Both the position numbers and the translations under genes were made by a program. 64,000 nucleotides of DNA from Paracoccaceae bacterium (GTDB lineage Bacteria > Pseudomonadota > Alphaproteobacteria > Rhodobacterales > Rhodobacteraceae): NCBI GenBank assembly GCA_030066855.1, contig JASJAU010000006.1:1-64000 (forward strand), in the 5' to 3' direction. How positions within the stretch are numbered: position 1 is the stretch's first letter; every line of letters begins with the position of its first letter. Of this stretch, positions 1 through 9,071 are shown one piece after another. The notes beneath the pieces were generated by a model, which saw only the letters and a list, made by a program, of their open reading frames with translations, searched no databases and had not been told where the DNA came from.

Positions 1-116
1 ACCGGATAGGCCGTGTAGAGGTGCTTTTCCATGCCGTCGGCCACCGCACGGAGAGTCGGGCGCGGGGTGGCGCGAAGCGCGTCGATTTCGGCCTGTTGCT
101 CGGGCGTCAGCGGCAT
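1..116 (-). CDS. thyX: FAD-dependent thymidylate synthase ThyX, N-terminal part (cut by window edge)
   Basis: The 38 visible residues (start MPLTPEQQAEIDALRATPRP, continuing to ...HLYTAYP) match my recollection of the N-terminus of alphaproteobacterial ThyX, which makes dTMP from dUMP using methylene-THF and FADH2. The catalytic part, including the RHRxxSxxxxSxR motif, would lie outside the window, so the call rests on the leader alone. The ATG at 114-116 is preceded by an AAAAAGGGA-type ribosome binding site. The gene is divergent from the lipoprotein gene at 325. It could be another protein; I am moderately sure. Confidence 0.6.
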   Translation of the reverse strand, partial: MPLTPEQQAEIDALRATPRPTLRAVADGMEKHLYTAYP

Positions 117-262
117 GTTGTGTCCCTTTTTCTTATGAGTCGCCGACATACTGTATCTATGGGCAGCCCCCGGTGGAACCACAATATGCGCTAATCCTCA
201 GGGAGAGGCGTTGCCAAGACGGGACACTCCGGCGGGATGCAGCGCGCCAGAGTTGACGGCGA

Positions 263-291
263 TTGACTTATCCACAGGGATGCGCAGGATT
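263..291 (+). promoter_or_regulatory. Candidate sigma70 promoter overlapping a consensus DnaA box
   Basis: TTGACT at 263-268 and AGGATT at 286-291 are separated by 17 nt and lie 33 nt before the lipoprotein start codon. The -10 element is weak. The spacer contains TTATCCACA at 268-276, a perfect match to the DnaA box consensus. The rest of the 117-324 gap holds no gene that I can support. The promoter is an inference from spacing and motif only. Confidence 0.35.
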
Positions 292-324
292 TCCGCAAAC
301 AACTTTGCAAGGGCAGTGGATCAG

Positions 325-1335
<1,011 letters not shown>

Positions 1336-1362
1336 GATTGATGCCTTCGCGCCAAATCGATA

Positions 1363-1396
1363 GAAGCCGTCCCATGCGGGCGGCTTCTTTTTTTTT
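1363..1396 (+). terminator. Intrinsic terminator of the lipoprotein gene, overlapping the start of the next gene
   Basis: Stem GAAGCCG-(T)-CCC at 1363-1373 pairs with GGG-CGGCTTC at 1378-1387, with one bulged T and the loop ATGC at 1374-1377. A run of nine T follows at 1388-1396. The loop contains the likely ATG start codon of the SLAM gene, and the T run encodes part of its signal peptide (Ser-Phe-Phe-Phe). Confidence 0.8.
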
Positions 1397-2738
1397 CGCA
1401 GCGGCAGTGTTTCTGGCAAGCAGCGTCGCGATCGCGCAGGCTCCGGACCGGGGCGTTTCGCTGTCTCTTGCCGAGGCGCGCGTCGTGGCGCGCCAGGCGC
1501 TGAACAGCGGGAACACTCCGGTTGCCGACGCGATTTCACGGGCGCTTCTTCAGCGCGACCCCGACGACGCCGAAATGCTCCTGTTTCGGGCCGTCATCTC
1601 CCAAAGGCAGGGCGATCTCGACGCGGCGGAAGATTTCGCCCGGCGCGCTCACGGCGCGGCCGAGGCGCCGAATTTGCGCTTTGACGCCGCGTTCATCGTC
1701 GCTGACGCTCTGGCGCGCCGCGAGGCGTTCACGCGGTCGCAGCTCTGGCTGCGCCGGGCCGATCAGGCGGCTCAAAACGACCGCCAGCGGCAACTAATCG
1801 AGAACCGCTACCGCGCCGTCACGCGCGCCAACCCGCTGTCCGTGCAGCTCCGGTTCAGCGCGCGCCCGTCCAACAACGTGAACAATGGCGCGGAATCCGT
1901 TGTTGTGGACATTGGCGGCCTGCCCTTCCGGCTGGACGACTCCGGACAGCAGCTTGGCGGTTACGAGGCCTCGGCCGGCGCGTCGCTTTCCTACCGCGTG
2001 TCCGAGAACGAAACCCAAAAGACCGAGGTGCTGGGCGAGCTGTTTGGCCGCAAGACCTGGCTGAACTCGGACGCCAAGGAGGCGGCGCCGGATGCGGAAG
2101 GGTCAGATTTCGACTACGCGGTCATCATCGCGGGCCTCCGGCACCAGCGGCTGATCTGGCCTGATGTCGGGCCCTCAGCATTCACCGGCCTCGCCGGGCA
2201 GAGCTGGTACGGCGGACAGGAGCTCGCGCGGTGGGGCGAGCTGCGTTTCGACCAATCCTTCGCGCGGGACGACAGCTCGGTTTATCGGCTGGGCCTGCGC
2301 GTCAGGACCGAAGACCGCCAGGACGACAGCATCAACGACTCCGAGGCGCTTTCCGTGTCTGTCGACTACATTCAGCGGACCGAAGACGGCGGCAGTTTCG
2401 GGTTCGGCGCCACGCTCAAGAAGGTCTGGTCCGACGCGGCCACGGTCGATCAGCATTCGGCCGCCATTCGCGCCAACCGCAACTTCGCGCGGATCGGCGC
2501 GTTCGAGCCGCGCGTGCGGGCCTCCATCGAAGGCCGCATATACGACAAGTTCACTTCCGTCGTCGACGGGCGGGAAGACATCGCGGCCTCCCTCAGTATC
2601 TCGACGTCTTTCCCGGACGTGACCTATTACGGCTTCTCTCCCGAGGTCAGCCTTCAGGCCAGACGCACCTGGTCGAACGTCGATATCTACGACAGGAACG
2701 AGCTCTCCTTGGGCCTGACGGCGGTCTCACGGTTCTGA
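1374..2738 (+). CDS. SLAM/DUF560 family outer-membrane protein (surface lipoprotein assembly modifier, type 11 secretion)
   Basis: A 454-residue protein with a signal peptide (hydrophobic FFFAAAVFLASSVAIA, cleavage near AQA). An N-terminal TPR-like helical region spans about residues 25-145. A C-terminal half of alternating amphipathic strands then ends in a terminal Phe (VSRF), typical of an outer-membrane barrel. Length and layout fit SLAM proteins (about 480 residues), which move lipoproteins to the cell surface. It lies directly downstream of a candidate cargo lipoprotein. An in-frame ATG at 1341 would add 11 residues with arginines; I prefer 1374 because it gives a compact signal peptide, but neither start has a strong ribosome binding site. 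The barrel has not been tested against the family model. Confidence 0.75.
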   Translation: MRAASFFFAAAVFLASSVAIAQAPDRGVSLSLAEARVVARQALNSGNTPVADAISRALLQRDPDDAEMLLFRAVISQRQGDLDAAEDFARRAHGAAEAPNLRFDAAFIVADALARREAFTRSQLWLRRADQAAQNDRQRQLIENRYRAVTRANPLSVQLRFSARPSNNVNNGAESVVVDIGGLPFRLDDSGQQLGGYEASAGASLSYRVSENETQKTEVLGELFGRKTWLNSDAKEAAPDAEGSDFDYAVIIAGLRHQRLIWPDVGPSAFTGLAGQSWYGGQELARWGELRFDQSFARDDSSVYRLGLRVRTEDRQDDSINDSEALSVSVDYIQRTEDGGSFGFGATLKKVWSDAATVDQHSAAIRANRNFARIGAFEPRVRASIEGRIYDKFTSVVDGREDIAASLSISTSFPDVTYYGFSPEVSLQARRTWSNVDIYDRNELSLGLTAVSRF

Positions 2739-2841
2739 TCGGGGCCGGCGCGTCCTGTCCGACGCTCTCGCCAAATCCCCGCGCCCGCCCTATCCTTGGA
2801 AAAAGGGCCGCGATGCGGCCAGCGCGGAAAAGGAACATCGC

Positions 2842-3276
2842 ATGGGCATTGAATACCTCCACACCATGGTTCGGGTCGCCGATCTGGACAAATCCATCGC
2901 CTTCTACGAGCTGCTTGGCCTGAAGGAACGGCGGCGGCACGAGAGTGAGAACGGCAGATTCACGCTGGTCTTCATGAGCCCGCCGGATCAGACAGACGGC
3001 GGCGCCGATGTCGAGCTGACTTACAATTGGGACGGCGACGAGGGCCTGCCTTCAGACAGCCGCCATTTCGGCCACCTCGCCTATCGCGTCGACAATATTT
3101 ACGAGCTTTGCCAGCACCTTATGGACAACGGGGTGACGATTAACCGGCCGCCGCGCGACGGCCATATGGCCTTCGTCCGCTCGCCCGACAACGTCTCGGT
3201 CGAGCTGTTGCAGCGGGGTGACAACCTGCCGCCGCAGGAACCGTGGGCCAGCATGGGAAATACCGGGCACTGGTGA
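2842..3276 (+). CDS. gloA: Lactoylglutathione lyase (glyoxalase I)
   Basis: A 144-residue VOC-fold enzyme that converts the methylglyoxal-glutathione hemithioacetal to S-lactoylglutathione in the cytosol. Candidate metal ligands lie where the family expects them: His7 (LHTMVRV), Glu58 (VELTYNW), His75/His78 (HFGHLAY) and Glu121 (SVELLQ). The phrases HTMVRVADLDKSIAFYE and FVRSPDNVSVELLQ are typical of GloA. It stands alone, 103 nt after the SLAM gene. A small GGCCGC-GAT-GCGGCC hairpin at 2806-2820 lies in its leader. Confidence 0.9.
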   Translation: MGIEYLHTMVRVADLDKSIAFYELLGLKERRRHESENGRFTLVFMSPPDQTDGGADVELTYNWDGDEGLPSDSRHFGHLAYRVDNIYELCQHLMDNGVTINRPPRDGHMAFVRSPDNVSVELLQRGDNLPPQEPWASMGNTGHW

Positions 3277-3321
3277 GAGGACTTGCCGCCCGGATCGCCG
3301 GGCCGTCCCGGCGCCCGCCGC

Positions 3322-3819
3322 TTAGTAGATGTAGCGAATCTGGTCGCCCCAGTACCGCTCAATCCGGCCAAGGGCGCTGTTCAGTTCCATGATCCTGGCG
3401 CCGCCGATCAAGGTGTCGCCCTCCAGTCCAGCGGAATGCCGCTGGAACAGCTCATCGACGACCTGCCTGACCTCGCGACCCTTGTCGGTCAGGCGAACGC
3501 GTACCGAGCGGCGGTCGATCTCGCACCGCTGGTGGTGCATGTAACCCATCTCGACCAGCTTCTTGAGGTTGTACGAGACGTTCGAGCCCTGATAATAGCC
3601 GCGCGTCTTCAGCTCGCCCGCCGTCACCTCGTTATCGCCGATGTTGAACAATAGAAGCGCCTGAACCGCGTTGATCTCCAGCATGCCCAGACGCTCAAAC
3701 TCATCCTTGATGACGTCCAGAAGCAATCTGTGGAGCCGCTCCACCATCCCGAGACTGTCGAGATAGTCTTTGAGAAATGGCCGCTCACCGGCCTCCGGCA
3801 CGGATTGATGGATGCTCAT
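3322..3819 (-). CDS. MarR-family winged-helix regulator (LdtR-like)
   Basis: A 165-residue regulator. The recognition helix and wing are visible around residues 65-115: TAGELKTRGYYQGSNVSYNL, then KKLVEMGYMHHQRCEIDRRS and VRVRLTDKGRE. The GSNVSYNLKKLVEMGY phrase resembles the LdtR subgroup of MarR proteins in Rhizobiales and Rhodobacterales, linked there to cell-wall L,D-transpeptidase control. Effector and targets are not evident. It lies on the minus strand downstream of sdhE, 78 nt away, and is probably transcribed from that gap. It converges with gloA. Confidence 0.8.
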   Translation of the reverse strand: MSIHQSVPEAGERPFLKDYLDSLGMVERLHRLLLDVIKDEFERLGMLEINAVQALLLFNIGDNEVTAGELKTRGYYQGSNVSYNLKKLVEMGYMHHQRCEIDRRSVRVRLTDKGREVRQVVDELFQRHSAGLEGDTLIGGARIMELNSALGRIERYWGDQIRYIY

Positions 3820-3897
3820 CCGGGTCGTCCCTTGCTGCTCTTCAGGCCCGGGTTTCGCGCAAATTCGCCAATAATCGGTTAAAGATAGAAAGCGTTT

Positions 3898-4158
3898 TCA
3901 GGACGCTTCCGCATGGGCGCGGAGGCGGTCGATCATCGGCCGGAAACGGTCGGGCGCGGCCTCGCGACCGCTGACCCAGCCGTAGAGATCCTGGTCGTTC
4001 TCGGACAGGAGTGCTTCGTAGAGATCGAGCGCTTCAGCATCCAGGTCCGCGATCCGCGCGTCGCAGAAAGGGCCGAGAATCATGTCCATCTCGCGCGTGC
4101 CGCGCCGCCAGGAGCGGATCCTGAGCCGTTTCAGCCGCGTCTCGTGATCCTCGCTCAT
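3898..4158 (-). CDS. sdhE: FAD assembly factor SdhE (succinate dehydrogenase flavinylation factor)
   Basis: An 86-residue protein with the family signature RRGTREMD near residues 18-25 (RGxxE), needed for covalent FAD attachment to SdhA. The helical pattern ending in YGWVSGREAAP matches the SdhE/YgfY/Sdh5 family in length and motifs. Its ATG overlaps the stop codon of the XRE gene by 4 nt (ATGA), so the two are likely translationally coupled. No sdh structural genes lie in the window. Confidence 0.85.
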   Translation of the reverse strand: MSEDHETRLKRLRIRSWRRGTREMDMILGPFCDARIADLDAEALDLYEALLSENDQDLYGWVSGREAAPDRFRPMIDRLRAHAEAS

Positions 4159-4553
4159 GCCGCCTGATCTGAGATCGCCGATTTCAGGCGCTTCTCTAGG
4201 ACGCCCATCCGATCCGCCGCTTGATTCATCTGCGTCCTCAGAAGCCGCATCTCGGCCATCAGCTCCCGGATCTCGACGCCATCCTGTGGCGCGTCCGGCG
4301 CGTCCAGCCCGTCGCCCTCGCCGGTCAGAAGCCAGGGGATCGACACGTTCAGAACGCCGGACAGCATCTGAAGCCGGTTGGCGCGGGGCTCGGACATGTC
4401 ATTCTCCCAGGCCTCGAGCGTCTTGGTCGAGATGCCAAGCTTTTTCGCAAGCGATTTCTGGGACAGCGACTGCGCCTCGCGGGCGCCGGCAATGCGGTCT
4501 CCGAAGGTGGCCGCGTCGTTCGAGTACCAGTTGATGTCAACCGTGTCGGTCAT
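4155..4553 (-). CDS. XRE-family helix-turn-helix regulator
   Basis: A 132-residue protein with a Cro/C1-type HTH at about residues 17-75 (FGDRIAGAREAQSLSQKSLA, then KKLGISTKTLEAWENDMSEP), followed by a C-terminal helix (about 90-125, IRELMAEMRLLRTQMNQ) that may dimerise as a coiled coil. The start at 4553 gives a normal N-terminus (MTDTVDINWYSND). It is divergent from the aminotransferase gene, with 79 nt between the start codons. Target unknown. Fusion-like overlap with sdhE suggests one transcript. Confidence 0.8.
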   Translation of the reverse strand: MTDTVDINWYSNDAATFGDRIAGAREAQSLSQKSLAKKLGISTKTLEAWENDMSEPRANRLQMLSGVLNVSIPWLLTGEGDGLDAPDAPQDGVEIRELMAEMRLLRTQMNQAADRMGVLEKRLKSAISDQAA

Positions 4554-4599
4554 TGGGGCGATCCTGATAGCTTGCAGTCGGAATAGCGTGTTCCTATGA

Positions 4600-6316
<1,717 letters not shown>

Positions 6317-6397
6317 CGTCCCGTCCCGCCTTTTCGGCTGGAAACGCGCCTAGCACGAGGCTAGGTCAGGCACAAATTCCCACGGGAGCCCTTACAG

Positions 6398-7003
6398 ATG
6401 TTCTACCGCCCAGAAGATGGCCACGGGCTGAGGCACAACCCGTTCAATGCCATCGTCACGCCGCGCCCGATCGGCTGGATCTCAACGCGCGGCGCGGACG
6501 GGTCGGAGAACCTCGCCCCCTACTCCTTTTTCAACGCCGTTGCCTATGTCCCGCCGCAGGTGATGTTCGCCTCGACCGGGACGAAGCCGGACCGCCATGG
6601 CACAAAGGATTCAGTCTCGAACATCCGCGAGACCGGCGAGTTCTGCGTCAACATCGTGGAATACGCGATGAAGGACGTGATGAACACGTCCTCCGGCGTC
6701 TGGGATCGCGAGGTGGACGAGTTTGAGAAGGCAGAGATCGAGAAAGCTGCCTGCGAGACCATCGCATGCTCGCGCGTGGCCGCCGCGCCCGCGTCTTTGG
6801 AATGCAAGCTGACCGACATCGTGACGCTCAAGGGCGCGGCGAATTTCCTGGTGCTTGGCGAGGTGACAGGCGTGCATCTGCGCGACGATTGCGTCTCGGA
6901 CGGCCTCTTCGACATTCTGACATATCAGCCGCTGACCCGGCTCGGATATCGGGACTACTCGCGCATCACTGAGGTCTTCAGCCTGAAGCGCCCCGGCGAG
7001 TAA
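6398..7003 (+). CDS. Flavin reductase-like FMN-binding protein
   Basis: A 201-residue protein of the flavin reductase-like (DIM6/NTAB) family. The FMN-binding split barrel is marked by NPFNAIVTPRPIGWISTRGA, NLAPYSFFNAVAYVPPQVMF and a later NFLVLGEVTGVHL. These proteins bind FMN and reduce flavin or an unidentified small substrate. It converges with the minus-strand VWA/GATase-like gene with a 4-nt gap. Function beyond the family is not evident. Confidence 0.82.
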   Translation: MFYRPEDGHGLRHNPFNAIVTPRPIGWISTRGADGSENLAPYSFFNAVAYVPPQVMFASTGTKPDRHGTKDSVSNIRETGEFCVNIVEYAMKDVMNTSSGVWDREVDEFEKAEIEKAACETIACSRVAAAPASLECKLTDIVTLKGAANFLVLGEVTGVHLRDDCVSDGLFDILTYQPLTRLGYRDYSRITEVFSLKRPGE

Positions 7004-7007
7004 CGCG

Positions 7008-9071
7008 CTACCGCCGCCCCTCACGCAGCCACGCAGCGACGGCGAGTAGCGACGCCAGCAAGAGCAGCGCCCAGGCGGGCAAGAGCGGCGAGACCCGGAT
7101 GTCCGCCGTCACATAAGCGTCACGCGGGGTGATACCGAGCCAGCCGCGTCCGGCGGCGGCCCGCCCCTCGCGCACGTGGCGGAGGTCGGGAACGCCTTCG
7201 TCGATGCGGCGGATTCCGCCGCGCGTGGCAGCGACCTGATCGGCCAGTTTCTCACCCGACGAGATCGTCTCCTCGAACTCCTTCGGCGAGGCCGGTCCAA
7301 GCGCGATGACGGACGACTGATCGCCCTCCGCCAGCCGGTAAAGCCCGATGTCCGGCGCCTCCCAAGTGACGGAGAACCTCCCCGGAGAAACCTCCTCCAG
7401 CGGGACGATCGCCACCGCCCCGTCCGGCCCGGTGATCTCCACATCTCCCACGCTCTCCCCGAGGGTGCGGCGCGTGATGGTCATGGTCTGGCCTTCCGCC
7501 GTGGCGGTCAGCGCCTCCTCCTCGAGGTCCGGCTCCTTCATCATCCAATGCGCGAGACGGCGGAGCAGCTCCAGTTGGGGGCCGCCACCCTCAAACCCGC
7601 GCGACCAGAGCCAAGCGTGGTCCGAGGTCAGAAGCGCGACGCGCCCAGTGCCGACGCGGTCCAGCACCAGCAAGGGCCGATCCTCGACGCCCGACATGAC
7701 CGCCGTGCCGCGATCGGCAAAGACGTCAACCAGCCGCAGCCAACGACCCCAGGGCGGATCGCCCTCCTCGGTCAACGGCATGAAGCCCTCGGTGACCGGA
7801 TGACGCTGGCCAATCTCGGTTACCATCGGCGCGAAGGGCTCTTCCAGAACCCGGCCGCTCGGGGCGGCAGGCAGGATCGTGGAGAGCGGCGAGCGGTAGA
7901 TAGAATCGGCCGAGGCGTAGTCCGGCCCGGCAGCGATCAGAAGCGCGCCGCCGTCCTCGACATAGCGGCGCACGTTGTCGAGATAGATCGACGGAAGAAT
8001 GCCGCGCCGCTTGTAGCGATCGAAGATAATCAGGTCGAACTCATCTACTTTGTCGAGAAAAAGCTCGCGCGTCGGGAAGGCGATCAGGCTGAGCTCATTC
8101 ACCGGCACGCCGTCCTGCTTCTCGGGCGGGCGGAGTATGGTGAAGTGCACAAGATCGACCGAGGCGTCGGATTTCAGCAGGTTCCGCCAGGTGCGCTCGC
8201 CCGCATGCGGCTCGCCCGAGACGAGCAGAACGCGCAAGCGGTCGCGCACCCCGTTTATCTGAACGACAGCGGCGTTGTTGCGCGTGGTCAGTTCCCCCGG
8301 CTGCTCCGGCAGGGCGAACTGAATCACGTTGATCCCGCCGTGCTGAAGCGTGACGGGAAGCTTCAAATCCTCGCCAATGGGCACCTCGAAACGCTGGGCT
8401 TCCTCGCCATCAACCGCGATGTCGATCGCCGCCCTCTCAGGCAGACCGGACGGCACATCGCCCTGATCCTCGATCCGCAGGGTCATGGTCACCGGCTCGC
8501 CGATGATTGCGAATGCGGGCGCGTTCTGGACGATCAGACGGCGGTCCCAGTCATCCTCACGCCCGGTCAAAAGGGCGTGGAGCGGCGCGGGCATCTCCGG
8601 CGCGGCCTCGAGATCATGAAGCTGGCCATCAGTCAGCAGGATCGCCCCCGCGATGCGAGAGCGCGGCTCTTCCGCCATTGCAGCCGACAAGGCGTCCATC
8701 AGAAGGGTGCCACGGTTTCCGTCGCTATCGGCAAGCCGGACGATCCGCAGCTCGGTGTTCGAGAGGCCCGCGATGGCGTCTTCGATTTCCGCCAATGCCT
8801 CGGCGGTCTGGTCGGGGCGTCCGGCGATCCGCTGACTTGCGCTTTCATCGACGACAAGGATCACAATGTCGCTCAGCGCCTCGCGCTCTTCGACCTGAAG
8901 GGACGGGTTCGAGATCGCCAGAAGCAGGACGGCAAAGGCCAGACCCCGCAACCACCAGCCCCTGAGCCCGCGCCACAGCGCGACGCCGACGAACAGAGCC
9001 GCGAGCATGACCCCGGCCCAGAGCGAGCCCCAGGGGAGAAGCGGATCGAAGATGATCGCGGAGGTCTCCAT
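7008..9071 (-). CDS. Membrane protein with VWA-type domain and glutamine-amidotransferase-like fold
   Basis: A 687-residue protein, last gene of the moxR operon. Two N-terminal membrane segments (about 15-33 and 41-57) precede a VWA-like region with an intact-looking MIDAS DxSxS (Asp75-Glu-Ser-Ala-Ser79). A middle region beginning LRVLLVSGEPHAGERTWRNL resembles class-I glutamine-amidotransferase folds without an obvious catalytic Cys. A last hydrophobic segment (LLPAWALLLLASLLAVAAWL) anchors the C-terminus. Its ATG is directly adjacent to the stop codon of the upstream gene. Probably works with the MoxR ATPase in a metal- or envelope-related chaperone complex; this is inference from context. 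Confidence 0.65.
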   Translation of the reverse strand: METSAIIFDPLLPWGSLWAGVMLAALFVGVALWRGLRGWWLRGLAFAVLLLAISNPSLQVEEREALSDIVILVVDESASQRIAGRPDQTAEALAEIEDAIAGLSNTELRIVRLADSDGNRGTLLMDALSAAMAEEPRSRIAGAILLTDGQLHDLEAAPEMPAPLHALLTGREDDWDRRLIVQNAPAFAIIGEPVTMTLRIEDQGDVPSGLPERAAIDIAVDGEEAQRFEVPIGEDLKLPVTLQHGGINVIQFALPEQPGELTTRNNAAVVQINGVRDRLRVLLVSGEPHAGERTWRNLLKSDASVDLVHFTILRPPEKQDGVPVNELSLIAFPTRELFLDKVDEFDLIIFDRYKRRGILPSIYLDNVRRYVEDGGALLIAAGPDYASADSIYRSPLSTILPAAPSGRVLEEPFAPMVTEIGQRHPVTEGFMPLTEEGDPPWGRWLRLVDVFADRGTAVMSGVEDRPLLVLDRVGTGRVALLTSDHAWLWSRGFEGGGPQLELLRRLAHWMMKEPDLEEEALTATAEGQTMTITRRTLGESVGDVEITGPDGAVAIVPLEEVSPGRFSVTWEAPDIGLYRLAEGDQSSVIALGPASPKEFEETISSGEKLADQVAATRGGIRRIDEGVPDLRHVREGRAAAGRGWLGITPRDAYVTADIRVSPLLPAWALLLLASLLAVAAWLREGRR

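Noticed and set aside
2806-2820. GGCCGC-GAT-GCGGCC hairpin before gloA as a terminator or riboswitch
   Set aside because: No T run and no conserved riboswitch elements seen; a short GC stem in a GC-rich genome is expected by chance.
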